Positions 8,400-17,203 of a stretch of 64,000 bases of DNA are shown here, piece by piece. Source of the DNA: Amorphus coralli DSM 19760 (GTDB taxonomy: Bacteria; Pseudomonadota; Alphaproteobacteria; Rhizobiales; Amorphaceae); NCBI RefSeq assembly GCF_000374525.1, contig NZ_KB894575.1:62001-126000 (forward strand). Reading direction: 5' to 3'. A program made the translations under genes and the position numbers. Positions within the stretch are counted from its first letter, which is position 1, and each line of letters starts with the position of its first letter. The notes beneath the pieces were generated by a model, which searched no databases, was not told the DNA's origin, and saw only the letters and a program-made list of their open reading frames with translations.

Positions 8400-9128
8400 T
8401 TACTGGGCAGTCGTGCCGGTGGTGCCGGTCGCCGTGCCCGTCGTACCGGTACCCGTGGCGGTGCCGGTGGTCGCCGGCTCAGCCTGGCGCTCGGTCTCCT
8501 CGCGGACCTCTTCCTGCGACTTGAACTCCGGCAGCGCCTCGATCTCTTCCTCGGTCATGTTGAGGCGGGCGATCAGGTCATCCTCGTCTTCCGGATCGGT
8601 GGTGATCTCGAACTGGTCCCAGGGAAGCATGACTTCCTTGTCGCCAAGGCCGAGGAAACCGCCGAACGAGACGATGACGTGGCTGATGGCGCCGTCCTGG
8701 CCGATCACGAAGTCCTCGATGCCGGCAAGATCCTCGCCCTCGGCGTTCTGAACCGGCTCGCCGGTCAGCTCGCTGGCCAGGTAGGTGCCTTCCGGCTGCT
8801 CGGTGGCCATGTCGCCGGTGTCGGCGGTCATGGCGCCGTCGTTGGCTTCGTTCATGTCCGCGGTGTCGGCGTCCATCTCGCCGGAATCGGCGGCATCGCC
8901 CTCGGACTGCATCGTCTCGCCGGACTGAGCGTTGTCGGAAGCGACAGGCGCGCTGTCGGACGCGGCGTCGGAGTTCATCGAGCCGTTCGCATTCGGAGCT
9001 TCAGTCGCCTGCGGCTCGACCTGCGAAGACTGATCCGTGTCAGTGTTCGACTGCGCGAAAGTCGGCGAAACCATGCCGGACGAAATCAAAGCAGCAGCGG
9101 AAACAGCGGTGAGCAAGCTCTTACGCAT
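8400..9128 (-). CDS. Exported PRC-barrel domain protein
   Basis: Protein of about 242 residues with a signal peptide (MRKSLLTAVSAAALISSG...FAQ) and a long acidic Asn/Asp/Ser/Glu-rich segment (about 27-115). A PRC-barrel domain follows (about 118-185, YLASELTGEPVQNAEGEDLAGIEDFVI in two parts), and the tail is a simple Thr-Gly-Thr-Ala repeat. PRC-barrel proteins of this layout are common in alphaproteobacteria and are usually stress-related, but their biochemical role is unknown. The start is the second of two adjacent Met codons (9128), which is 5 nt from AGGAGG; the alternative is 9131. An EcfG-type promoter lies upstream, pointing to the general stress response. Confidence 0.85.
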   Translation of the reverse strand: MRKSLLTAVSAAALISSGMVSPTFAQSNTDTDQSSQVEPQATEAPNANGSMNSDAASDSAPVASDNAQSGETMQSEGDAADSGEMDADTADMNEANDGAMTADTGDMATEQPEGTYLASELTGEPVQNAEGEDLAGIEDFVIGQDGAISHVIVSFGGFLGLGDKEVMLPWDQFEITTDPEDEDDLIARLNMTEEEIEALPEFKSQEEVREETERQAEPATTGTATGTGTTGTATGTTGTTAQ

Positions 9129-9174
9129 CATATCCTCCTCGTTTTTACTCATCGAAAAGCGAATTCGAGGCTAC

Positions 9175-9200
9175 AACGCCGGGATCGCCGAGTAGGTTCC
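9175..9200 (-). promoter_or_regulatory. EcfG (general stress response) promoter for the PRC-barrel gene
   Basis: On the minus strand GGAAC (9200-9196) and CGTT (9178-9175) are 17 nt apart. This is the hallmark of promoters read by the alphaproteobacterial extracytoplasmic sigma factor EcfG. It sits about 45 nt upstream of the start codon of the PRC-barrel gene, in the right orientation. Confidence 0.75.
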
Positions 9201-9409
9201 GCCGGATTGTTTCTGCCACGACAATTTCTTTGAATGTTCGCCGTTTCGGCACATTCCCGGAGCGATGCCCGGCCGAGTCACCCGCCAACCGGTCCGATGC
9301 GGGGCAGAAAGCCGATTTCGCATTGTGATCGCCGCCCAAAGTGTCCTATCACCCGGCCTTGCTCCCCTTGGCGACGCATCGCGTCCGCCCCACGCTTTCG
9401 AGGACTGCA

Positions 9410-10510
9410 ATGGGTTTCAAATGCGGCATCGTCGGCCTGCCGAACGTCGGCAAGTCGACGCTCTTCAACGCGCTCACCCGCACGGCCGCCGCCCAGGCCG
9501 CCAATTATCCGTTCTGCACCATCGAGCCGAACACCGGCGACGTGGCGGTGCCGGACCCGCGGCTCGACAAGATCGCCTCCATCGCCCAGTCGGCGCAGAT
9601 CGTTCCGACGCGGCTCACCTTCGTGGACATCGCCGGCCTGGTGCGCGGCGCATCGAAGGGCGAGGGACTCGGCAACCAGTTCCTCGCCAACATCCGCGAG
9701 GTCGACGCCGTGGCGCACGTGCTGCGCTGCTTCGAGGATGACGACGTCACTCACGTCGATGGCAAGATCGACCCGATCGCCGATGCCGACACCGTCGACA
9801 CGGAGCTGATGCTTTCCGACCTCGACAGCCTGGAACGCCGGGTGGTGCCGTTGCGCAAGAAGGCGACCGGCGGGGATCGCGAGGCCAAGCACATCGTGCC
9901 GGTCATGGACGCAGCCCTTGAAGTTCTGCGCGAGGGCAAGCCGGTGCGCGCCCTGCTGGCGAAGGACCCTTCGCTTGCCGAGGATATCGACAGCCTCAAC
10001 CTGCTGACCGCCAAGCCGGTCCTTTATGTCTGCAACGTCGACGAGGCATCCGCTGCGACCGGCAATTCCCAGTCGGAGCGTGTCGCAGCCCGTGCCGCCG
10101 AGGAAGGTGCCGCGGTCGTGGTGATCTCCGCGGCCATCGAGGCGGAAGTCGCGCAGCTCTCCGACGAGGAAGAGCTGGAATATCTGGAAACGCTTGGACT
10201 GGACGAGCCAGGGCTCGACCGGCTCATCCGCACCGGCTACGGCCTGCTCGGCCTGATCACCTATTTCACCGCCGGCCCGAAGGAGACCCGCGCCTGGACC
10301 ATTCCGGCCGGGACCAAGGCGCCCCAGGCCGCAGGTCGGATCCACACCGATTTCGAGCGCGGCTTCATCCGCGCCCAGACCATCGCCTATGACGACTATG
10401 TCTCCCACGGCGGCGAACAGGGCGCGAAGGAAGCGGGTCGTGCCCGCGACGAGGGCAAGGAATATGTCGTTGCCGATGGCGACATCATCCTCTTCAAGTT
10501 CAACACCTGA
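9410..10510 (+). CDS. ychF: Redox-regulated ATPase YchF
   Basis: Obg-family P-loop ATPase of 366 residues that binds ribosomes. The P-loop is GLPNVGKST at about 8-16, switch regions follow, and DIAGLVRGASKGEGLGNQFL marks the family. NVDE takes the place of the NKxD guanine-specificity motif, which explains its preference for ATP. The C-terminal TGS domain covers about 280-363 and ends DGDIILFKFNT. Length equals the E. coli protein. The start at 9410 follows GAGGA. The 3' end probably overlaps the next gene. Confidence 0.97.
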   Translation: MGFKCGIVGLPNVGKSTLFNALTRTAAAQAANYPFCTIEPNTGDVAVPDPRLDKIASIAQSAQIVPTRLTFVDIAGLVRGASKGEGLGNQFLANIREVDAVAHVLRCFEDDDVTHVDGKIDPIADADTVDTELMLSDLDSLERRVVPLRKKATGGDREAKHIVPVMDAALEVLREGKPVRALLAKDPSLAEDIDSLNLLTAKPVLYVCNVDEASAATGNSQSERVAARAAEEGAAVVVISAAIEAEVAQLSDEEELEYLETLGLDEPGLDRLIRTGYGLLGLITYFTAGPKETRAWTIPAGTKAPQAAGRIHTDFERGFIRAQTIAYDDYVSHGGEQGAKEAGRARDEGKEYVVADGDIILFKFNT

Positions 10511-11075
10511 TACCCGGCGCTGGACGATCGAGGGATTTGCGATCGTCTCCGACGACGACCGCATCACGGACGCCCATGGCCGGATGCCGGACGCCCTGCG
10601 CAACCAGGCCGACTGGCGGACGTTTCAGGCGGGGCTCGACCGGATGGACGCGGTGCTGCTCGGCCGCCTGTCCCACGAGGCGACCCCGAACCGGGCGGGC
10701 CGGCTTCGCATCGTCGCCTCCAGCCGCGCGCGCGGCATCGAGCGACGTGACGACGGCTGGTGGTGGTCGCCGGTGCTCGTCCCCGTTGCCGACATGCTGG
10801 CAACCGTGTTGCCGGATGGCGGTGCGGTCGGGGTTCCGGGTGGACGCGGCGTCTTCGATATCTTCCTGGCGCACGGTTACGACGCCTTCCACCTGACCCG
10901 GGCCAGGGGCGTCGAACTGCCGGGCGGAAATCCGGTCTTTTCCGACTGCTCGACCGGCAAGGCGGAACTGGTGCTCGCCCGCCACGGCCTGCAGCCCGGA
11001 CCGGAAACGGTGCTCGATCCGGACTGGCCGGTGGTCCTGACGGTCTGGCGACCGGCTCACTCGGCCGGCGGGTAG
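10464..11075 (+). CDS. Dihydrofolate reductase-like (RibD C-terminal family) protein
   Basis: Protein of about 203 residues with a DHFR/RibD-C fold pattern: beta-1 WTIEGFAIVSDDDRITD, the helix and strand RMDAVLLGRLSH, a nucleotide-binding turn VGVPGGRGVFDIFLAHGYDAFHLTRA and a C-terminal strand. It belongs to a divergent branch; the folate- or riboflavin-specific residues cannot be confirmed by eye, so no substrate is assigned. The start is uncertain: the ATG at 10464 has AAGGA upstream but overlaps the end of ychF by 47 nt, with another ATG at 10476. Its last 19 nt overlap the 3' end of the convergent gene. Confidence 0.7.
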   Translation: MSLPMATSSSSSSTPDTRRWTIEGFAIVSDDDRITDAHGRMPDALRNQADWRTFQAGLDRMDAVLLGRLSHEATPNRAGRLRIVASSRARGIERRDDGWWWSPVLVPVADMLATVLPDGGAVGVPGGRGVFDIFLAHGYDAFHLTRARGVELPGGNPVFSDCSTGKAELVLARHGLQPGPETVLDPDWPVVLTVWRPAHSAGG

Positions 11076-11596
11076 ATCCGTTCCGCCGTCCCGGCGTCGT
11101 CGACGAGGCTGAACCGCTCCATCTTCAGCCTGAAGTCACCCCATGACCAGATGCCGACGCCGATGCGCCCATCCGTGCCGCGTGGCCCCTCGGCGACCAG
11201 CCGTTCGGCTTCCGCGTCCCATTCCACCCCCCTCAGGAGCGCGGTGCCCTGCCAGCCATAAGCCTCGGTGTAAACGGCCAGCGGTATCGGGTGGACGCCC
11301 TCGATCTCGCCGATTTCGTGGACATAGAGACGGTAGGTGGGGCGGCTCGCGCCCGCCGTGCACGGGATCGCGTAGAGCGTTGCGGCTGGCGACAGCACCC
11401 CCCGGACGGGGTCCACATGGGACAACGGCCCGGACAGAGGCTCCTCGCAGCGCGACACCGTGAGATGCTCGATCATCACCGGTTCGGGGATCGCCATCCA
11501 GGGATCGGCGGATGCCGTGTCCTGCGCCGCCGCGGCGCCCGATACAACAAGGCCCGCCACGATGACGACCGGCGCGACCGCCGTCCGCCGGCTCAT
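11057..11596 (-). CDS. Secreted protein of unknown function
   Basis: 179-residue protein with a clear signal peptide (VAPVVIVAGLVVSGAAAAQ, cleavage near residue 24). The mature part contains two Cys (SRCEEP and YAIPCTAG) that may form a disulfide, and a YRLYVHEIGEIEGVHPIPLA segment. No family could be named. Its ATG overlaps the stop of the RNase T2 gene (ATGA), so it is the last gene of a three-gene minus-strand set of exported proteins. Its 3' end overlaps the convergent DHFR-like gene by 19 nt. Confidence 0.75.
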   Translation of the reverse strand: MSRRTAVAPVVIVAGLVVSGAAAAQDTASADPWMAIPEPVMIEHLTVSRCEEPLSGPLSHVDPVRGVLSPAATLYAIPCTAGASRPTYRLYVHEIGEIEGVHPIPLAVYTEAYGWQGTALLRGVEWDAEAERLVAEGPRGTDGRIGVGIWSWGDFRLKMERFSLVDDAGTAERIYPPAE

Positions 11597-12255
11597 CGGC
11601 TGCGCACCGGTGGCATCCGCTGACGGCTCTGGCGGCAGGCGTTGCGATCCACCTGCGGGCAGGCGCGGAAATCGGACAGGTCGCGGGTCATGCAGATCCG
11701 GACCTCGCGGATCCGGTTGCTGCGGCAGGTGACCGCGATCGCGTCGGCCGTCAATCCCTCGTTCATGGAGAGGAAGGCGCGCTCAAGCACGTTCGGATCC
11801 ACCACGATGGGCTTTTCCAGCCGAACGAGGCGCGGCGGAATCCGCACCTTGTCATAGGCCTGGCGGGTCAGCTCGAAGTAACGGCGCGGCGAGACGCCGG
11901 CGCAGCTGCCGTGCTTCTTCCACTCGTGCCGGATGAGGCCGCGGCTCGGCATGATGTCGAGCATGGAGTTGACGAGATCGCGGCCCGGAGCCCGGCGGCT
12001 AGAGCAGTATTCGGGAAAGCCGCGCTCATATTGCGGCCAGAGCCCGTGCACCACGAAGGCGTAGGGACGGCCCGAGTCGCACTGGTCGGGATCGGCGCGG
12101 TCGCCCGCGGCGGCGCAGTAGCTCGGCGACCAGGACAGCGACAGGACGTAGAAGTCGAACCGGCCGGACACGTCGTTCGCGGCAGCCGGCGGCAGGCCCG
12201 CGCCCAGCCAGAGGGCGATGACCACCAGCAGCGGCCAGACCGTTCCGCGTGCCAT
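11593..12255 (-). CDS. Ribonuclease T2 family protein, exported
   Basis: Secreted endoribonuclease of about 220 residues with a signal peptide (about 1-26). Both catalytic segments of the T2 family are intact: CAS I, FVVHGLWPQY with H70, and CAS II, HEWKKHGSC with E111, K114 and H115. Cys pairs suitable for periplasmic disulfides are present. The start at 12255 gives a clean signal peptide; the open frame extends further upstream but into the preceding gene. It lies 35 nt after the upstream secreted-protein gene and is coupled to the downstream one by ATGA. It probably degrades RNA in the periplasm or outside the cell, for nutrient recovery. Confidence 0.9.
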   Translation of the reverse strand: MARGTVWPLLVVIALWLGAGLPPAAANDVSGRFDFYVLSLSWSPSYCAAAGDRADPDQCDSGRPYAFVVHGLWPQYERGFPEYCSSRRAPGRDLVNSMLDIMPSRGLIRHEWKKHGSCAGVSPRRYFELTRQAYDKVRIPPRLVRLEKPIVVDPNVLERAFLSMNEGLTADAIAVTCRSNRIREVRICMTRDLSDFRACPQVDRNACRQSRQRMPPVRSR

Positions 12256-12290
12256 CGCCAGCCGGGTGCGCTTCGATGCGACCTCGCCGG

Positions 12291-12749
12291 TCAGCGGAGC
12301 GGCGCGGCGCGCGCGGTGCGGCAGAAGCCGTCGTAGACCCGCCATTTGTCGTAGCCCTCGAGGCAGACATTCACCGACCAGCCGAGACCGACAAAGCCGC
12401 CCTGCTCCTCCAGCCGGAAGAAGGCCGCCGTTACCCGGCCGTCCTCGAGCACGGCGCGCCCGCGGCAATAGCGACGCGCCAGCGGGCTCGGATCGTTCAC
12501 GTCGAGGCGCTCCTCGAAGACGTTGTCGATCACCGCGACGCGCTCGGCCCGGTAGACCGGCTCGGCACTGTTGGAAAATTTCAGGGCCGCATTCACCACC
12601 TTGGGATCGGCGCAGGCGGGCAGCGGCCCGGCAACCGGGGCCGGTTCGACGGAGGTCGGCGCCGGCGCGATCACCATGAGGTCGGCGGCCTGCGCCGGCA
12701 TCGCAAAGGACGCGGCGAGGAAAATGGCGGCGGCGAGACGGACGAACAT
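12291..12749 (-). CDS. Exported protein of unknown function, upstream of RNase T2
   Basis: 152-residue protein from the ATG at 12749, which begins a signal peptide MFVRLAAAIFLAASFAMPAQ followed by AADL. The mature part starts with a Pro/Ala-rich stretch, then a compact domain with four Cys (ACADP, RYCRGR, NVCLEG, GFCRTA), likely two disulfides. No family is recognised by eye. It is the first gene of the set with RNase T2 and a second secreted protein, which suggests an accessory or inhibitor role, but nothing in the sequence proves this. Confidence 0.75.
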   Translation of the reverse strand: MFVRLAAAIFLAASFAMPAQAADLMVIAPAPTSVEPAPVAGPLPACADPKVVNAALKFSNSAEPVYRAERVAVIDNVFEERLDVNDPSPLARRYCRGRAVLEDGRVTAAFFRLEEQGGFVGLGWSVNVCLEGYDKWRVYDGFCRTARAAPLR

Positions 12750-12831
12750 GGCAGACCCCTGACCCGAAACGATGTCCGGGACGATGCGGGATGGGGGGTG
12801 GAGAATCAAGGCTGCCGGGCCAGCGATCCCC

Positions 12832-13677
12832 TTACAGCTGCGGGTGTGTGACGCGAAAGCCACCGCCGGGGGCCTGGGCGAGTGTCCGCGCGAGCCAGGG
12901 AAGCAGCGCCTCCAGTTCGTCCGCGAGCGTATAGGGCGGATTGAGGATCGCCAGGCCGCAGCCGGCCATCGGACCGTCGGCGTCGGGCGCCTGCACGGTG
13001 ATCTCGGCCATCAAGCGCCTGTCGATCCCGGCCGCGGCGAGGATCGCCTCGATCTCGTCCGTTTCGTCGCCGACCTTAACCGGATACCAGCCGCAATAGA
13101 CACCCGTGGGCCACTTGCGCCACGCCTCGGCCAGCCCCTTGCCGAGCCGCGCGATCTCGCCAGGCACCTCGAAGGCTGGATCGACGACGACCAGGCCGCG
13201 CCGCTCCTTCGGCGGCACGAAGGCGTTCAGCGCCAGCCAGCCGTCGAGCGCCACCGTACGCACCTGCACGTCACCGGCGAACAGTGCCTTCAGGGTTTCC
13301 GCGTCCGTCGGATGCAGCTCCACCGCCGTCAGCCGATCCTGCGGCCGCAGCAGCGCGCGGACCAGCCAGGGCGAGCCGGGATAGACGAGCAGCGCGCCGT
13401 CCGGATTCTCCGCCTCGACGACGTCGCGCCACGGCGCGATCAGTTCGGCGACGGCCTCCGGCGCCTCCGCCGACAGAACCCGCGCCACACCGCGCTCCGC
13501 CTCGCCTGTCTTCGACGCCTCGTCGCCGGTGAGATCGTAGAGCCCGATCCCGGCGTGGGTGTCGATGACCCGAAACGCGGCCGGCTTGTTCTGCAGATAT
13601 CGGACGATCCGCGCCACCACGACGTGCTTGAGGACATCTCCGACATTGCCGGCATGGTAGGCGTGGCGATAGTTCAT
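12832..13677 (-). CDS. rlmJ: 23S rRNA (adenine-2030-N6)-methyltransferase RlmJ
   Basis: Protein of 281 residues that starts with the diagnostic MNYRHAYHAGNVGDVLKH. It has the SAM-binding DTHAGIGLYDL segment (about 40-50) and the N6-adenine catalytic motif NPPY in GLAILNPPY near residue 247. Length and motifs match E. coli RlmJ (YhiR). The start was set at 13677, where the family N-terminus begins; the open frame runs 30 codons further but lacks homology. It is divergent from the thioesterase gene. Confidence 0.95.
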   Translation of the reverse strand: MNYRHAYHAGNVGDVLKHVVVARIVRYLQNKPAAFRVIDTHAGIGLYDLTGDEASKTGEAERGVARVLSAEAPEAVAELIAPWRDVVEAENPDGALLVYPGSPWLVRALLRPQDRLTAVELHPTDAETLKALFAGDVQVRTVALDGWLALNAFVPPKERRGLVVVDPAFEVPGEIARLGKGLAEAWRKWPTGVYCGWYPVKVGDETDEIEAILAAAGIDRRLMAEITVQAPDADGPMAGCGLAILNPPYTLADELEALLPWLARTLAQAPGGGFRVTHPQL

Positions 13678-13739
13678 GGTCTCGGAGCGTTCCGTCTGTC
13701 GCCCGGGCGGAGCCAGAACGAGAAGGGGGGACGCGTCTG

Positions 13740-14168
13740 ATGAGCACATTCGACACCGGGGCCGCAACCGATCTTCTGGCGACGGTGTTCGCGCCGTGGA
13801 TCCAGGATCTGGGCCTGACCATCGAGCGGATCGGCGAGGCCGACGCGGTGCTGCGGATGCCGTTCTCCGACCGGCTCACCCGCGACAACGGCGTGGTCTG
13901 CGGCCAGGCGCTGATGGCGCTCGCCGACACCGCGATGGTGTTCGCGGTATCGGCGGCCTCCGGCGGCTACCGTCCGATGACCACCGTCGACCAGACCACC
14001 CACTTCCTGCGACCGGTCGCAGGCAGGGACACGCTCGCTACCGCCGAGGTGATCCGTCTCGGCCGCACGATGGCGTTCGGACGCATCACCCTGAGCGCCC
14101 ATGGCGACGACCGACCCGCCGTAACGGTGCAAACCGCCTACGCGCTTCTCGGCGAACCGGCAAAATAA
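13740..14168 (+). CDS. PaaI-type thioesterase (hotdog fold)
   Basis: 142-residue hotdog-fold protein. The core pattern RDNGVVCGQALMALADTAMVFA (about 41-62, helix with acidic catalytic position) and the strand MTTVDQTTHFLRPV fit acyl-CoA thioesterases of the PaaI/YdiI type. GGGGGAC precedes the start. Substrate cannot be read from sequence. It stands alone between divergent rlmJ and the permease gene. Confidence 0.8.
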   Translation: MSTFDTGAATDLLATVFAPWIQDLGLTIERIGEADAVLRMPFSDRLTRDNGVVCGQALMALADTAMVFAVSAASGGYRPMTTVDQTTHFLRPVAGRDTLATAEVIRLGRTMAFGRITLSAHGDDRPAVTVQTAYALLGEPAK

Positions 14169-14309
14169 GTCTACAGTGCGGCGCACTGGCGCATGTGCAT
14201 CGCAATGTCCGCTTCCGTCCCGGATGAGCATGCCCGGTTCGCCGCTCCTCTCCGGAGTGTCCGCGTGAACGCTTCCCTCTGACCAGCCTCCCGGCCAGGA
14301 GATCCGCCC

Positions 14310-15632
14310 ATGCCGCCAGCCCCCCACGACCGGCCCCACGGCCTTCTCGACCGCACGTTCGGCCTCACAGCAAACGGCACCACCGCCCGGACCGAGATCG
14401 TCGCAGGTGTCACCACCTTCCTGACGATGGCCTACATTCTCTTCGTCAACCCGAGCATCCTGGCCGCGGCCGGCATGCCGGAAGGACCGGTCTTCGTGGC
14501 CACGGCGATCGCCGCCATCGCCGGCACGCTGATCATGGCGCTCGCCGCCAACTATCCGATCGCGCTTGCCCCGGGCATGGGGCTCAACGCCTTCTTCGCC
14601 TTCACCGTGGTGCTGACCATCGGCTTCACCTGGCAGGAAGCGCTGGCCGCCGTGTTCTGCTCCGGCATCCTGTTCGTGGTGATCTCGCTGATCGGCCTCA
14701 GGCGGGCAATCATCGATGCCATTCCGCACAATCTGAAGCGGGCCATTTCCGCCGGCATCGGCCTCTTCCTCGGCATCATCGCCATGGAGAATTCCGGCAT
14801 CGTGGTGGACAGCCCCGCGACGCTGGTCACCGCCGGCGACTTCGCTTCCGCGCCCGTCATCCTGGCGCTGGTGGGGTTCGCCCTCATCGCCGCGCTGAAC
14901 GCCATCGGCCTCGTCGGCGGCACCATCATCGGCATCCTCGTCGTCACGGTGCTCGGCGTGCCGTTCGGGCTGGTGGACTTCCAGGGCGTCGTATCGCTGC
15001 CGCCGAACCCGGCCCCGACCGTGTTCGCACTCGACTTCGCCAAGGTCGCAACCGGCACCTTCTGGATCGTGGTGTTCTCGCTGCTGCTGGTGGACCTGTT
15101 CGATACCGCCGGCACGCTGATCGGCGTCTCGTCGCGGGCCGGCCTTCTCGACAAGGACGGCAGGCTGCCGCGCATGCGCCAGGCGCTCCTGGCCGATTCC
15201 ACCGCGACGGTCATCGGCTCGCTGGCCGGTACGTCCAACACCACCAGCTACGTGGAAAGCGCCACCGGCGTTGAAGCCGGCGGTCGCACCGGCCTCACCG
15301 GTGTCACGGTGGCGGTGCTGTTCGCTCTCGGCCTGCTGTTCTCGCCGCTGGCGGCGACGATCCCGGCCTACGCCACCGCGGGCGCGCTCCTGTTCGTCGC
15401 GACGATAATGCTGCAGGGCCTCGCCGATATCGACTGGAAGGACCCGACCGAGGTCGCCCCGGCCGCCGTCTGCGCCATCGGCATGCCGTTCACCTACTCC
15501 ATCTCGGAAGGCATCGGGCTGGGTTTCATCACCTATGTGCTGGTCAAGCTCTTCTCCGGCCGCCTGTCCGACCTGTCTCCGGGCGTCGTCCTGATCGCGC
15601 TCGCCTTCGGCACCTTCTTCGTCTTCGGATAA
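14310..15632 (+). CDS. NCS2-family (AzgA-type) purine permease
   Basis: 440-residue polytopic transporter with about 12-14 hydrophobic segments. The N-terminal motif RTEIVAGVTTFLTMAYILFV and the segment NYPIALAPGMGLNAFFAF are diagnostic for the AzgA/GhxP/PbuG group, which moves adenine, guanine or hypoxanthine with protons. AGGAG lies upstream of the ATG. No purine riboswitch could be recognised in the 140-nt gap before it. The GT39 gene starts 3 nt after its stop. Confidence 0.9.
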   Translation: MPPAPHDRPHGLLDRTFGLTANGTTARTEIVAGVTTFLTMAYILFVNPSILAAAGMPEGPVFVATAIAAIAGTLIMALAANYPIALAPGMGLNAFFAFTVVLTIGFTWQEALAAVFCSGILFVVISLIGLRRAIIDAIPHNLKRAISAGIGLFLGIIAMENSGIVVDSPATLVTAGDFASAPVILALVGFALIAALNAIGLVGGTIIGILVVTVLGVPFGLVDFQGVVSLPPNPAPTVFALDFAKVATGTFWIVVFSLLLVDLFDTAGTLIGVSSRAGLLDKDGRLPRMRQALLADSTATVIGSLAGTSNTTSYVESATGVEAGGRTGLTGVTVAVLFALGLLFSPLAATIPAYATAGALLFVATIMLQGLADIDWKDPTEVAPAAVCAIGMPFTYSISEGIGLGFITYVLVKLFSGRLSDLSPGVVLIALAFGTFFVFG

Positions 15633-15634
15633 GC

Positions 15635-17197
15635 ATGAACTCAGACCCATCCAGCCGGGCGGCGTCCGCGCCGCCCGGTGACCTGCGCACGGGCCTCACC
15701 CTTCTGGCCGCAGCGGCGCTGCTGCACGCCGCGATCTGGATCCTGCTCCCGTCGCTTCTGGAGGGCTCCATCCGGCTCGATGTGGCCGAAGGCGCCATCG
15801 GCGGCCAGCACTGGCTGCCGCTCTATTCCCGCCATCCGCCGTTCACGTTGTGGCTGACGGAGATCGCCCGGCTCGCCGGGCCGCTGCGCTATCAGGCGCT
15901 CTACGCCATTGCCCAACTCCTGGCGCTGGGCGGGCTGGCCGGCGCCGTCTGGGTGGCTGCCCAAGCCGGCGGCCGCACCGCGGCCCTGCTTGCCGCTGCC
16001 ATGGGGCTCCTGTCCCCCTACCTCACGATCTATCCGCTTGAGCTCAACCACAACATCGGCGTGCTGCTGTTCTGGGGCCTGACACTGGCCGCGGCCTGGG
16101 GCGCCTTCACGTCCGGGCTGTGGTGGGCCTGGCTCGTGTTCGGCCTCGCAGTCGCGGGCGGCCTGTGGGCGAAGTACGCGATCCTCCATCTGGTCGCCGG
16201 ACTGGGCATCGCCTTCCTCCTCGTGCCCGCCTGGCGCCGCCAGCTTGCCTCGCCCGGCCCCTGGATCGCGGTCTGCGGTGGCCTGGTGCTTCTCGCACCC
16301 CAGCTCTACGTGCTCGCCACCCGCGACGCCTCACCGCTCGGCTGGGCGGTGCGCACCGAGGCGCGGGACATCACCCACCACGTCACATCCGCGATGGCCT
16401 TTGTCGGCGCATCGCTCGGTGCTGTCGTCCCGATGGTCGCCATCGCGCTTGCCGCCTGCCCCAGCCCGCGTCGGCTGGCGCGCTGCGTGCGGTCGGTCCT
16501 GTTCGCGCGGCCTTCGGACTCCACCAGCGTCTTCGTGACCTGGGCGGCCATCGGGCCGATCCTGGTGGTGGCGCTCGCCGCGCTCGTCTTCGGCGTTGAT
16601 GCCAAGAGCCACTGGCTGGTGCCCATGCTGCCCTCGTTCGCGCTGTGGTGGGGCGTGACCGCAAGCCGGGCGGGCGCACGGACCACGGGCCGGCGGTTGC
16701 GGATCGCCGTGGTCGCCCTCGCCGTCGGCTTCGCGGTCGGCTATGCGGCGATCCGGATCCTCTCGCCCATCACCCAGTCGAAACCGGCCTATCCGGATTT
16801 CGACGGACCGGCGATGGTGGAGATCGTGGAGGACTACTGGGCGTCGGTGTCCGATCGGCCATTGGAGGTCATCGTCACGCAAGGCGTGCAGAAGGGCCGT
16901 CAGCTTGGCGGAGCGCTGGCCTTCGATCTCGGCCACCCGGTCAACGTGTTCGAGGAAGCGAGCCCGCACTTGTCGCCTTGGACGTCCGCCGCAGAGGTGC
17001 GATGCAGCGGCGCCCTGGTCGTCTCCACCGTGCCCTTGTCGAGCGACACGCTCGGCCCCGGGCTGCCGATCGAGGCGATCCGCGAGGTGGATCGGCCACT
17101 GGTGCGCGGCGCAACCTCCGACCGCGGCAAGGCCTGGCTTGGCCACATCCCGCCCAACTGCGGCGGTGAGACCGGGCCGCAATCATCGGCCGGCTGA
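15635..17197 (+). CDS. GT39-type membrane glycosyltransferase (ArnT/PMT-like)
   Basis: 520-residue membrane protein with about 11 hydrophobic segments. The N-terminal loop contains DVAEGAIGGQHWLPLYSRHPPF, where the acidic residue followed by a HPP motif matches ArnT-like and dolichyl-phosphate-mannose transferase-like enzymes (loop with catalytic Asp/Glu). LELNHNIGVLLFWGLTL and WAKYAILHL are further family patterns. These enzymes move a sugar from an undecaprenyl carrier to lipid A or another envelope acceptor in the periplasm; donor and acceptor here are unknown. ATG follows the permease stop by 2 nt, so it may be co-transcribed, with no obvious functional link. Confidence 0.85.
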   Translation: MNSDPSSRAASAPPGDLRTGLTLLAAAALLHAAIWILLPSLLEGSIRLDVAEGAIGGQHWLPLYSRHPPFTLWLTEIARLAGPLRYQALYAIAQLLALGGLAGAVWVAAQAGGRTAALLAAAMGLLSPYLTIYPLELNHNIGVLLFWGLTLAAAWGAFTSGLWWAWLVFGLAVAGGLWAKYAILHLVAGLGIAFLLVPAWRRQLASPGPWIAVCGGLVLLAPQLYVLATRDASPLGWAVRTEARDITHHVTSAMAFVGASLGAVVPMVAIALAACPSPRRLARCVRSVLFARPSDSTSVFVTWAAIGPILVVALAALVFGVDAKSHWLVPMLPSFALWWGVTASRAGARTTGRRLRIAVVALAVGFAVGYAAIRILSPITQSKPAYPDFDGPAMVEIVEDYWASVSDRPLEVIVTQGVQKGRQLGGALAFDLGHPVNVFEEASPHLSPWTSAAEVRCSGALVVSTVPLSSDTLGPGLPIEAIREVDRPLVRGATSDRGKAWLGHIPPNCGGETGPQSSAG

Positions 17198-17203
17198 GCT
17201 GTC

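Noticed and set aside
14169-14309. Purine riboswitch before the purine permease
   Set aside because: The conserved three-way-junction sequence was not found, and purine riboswitches are rare in this group.
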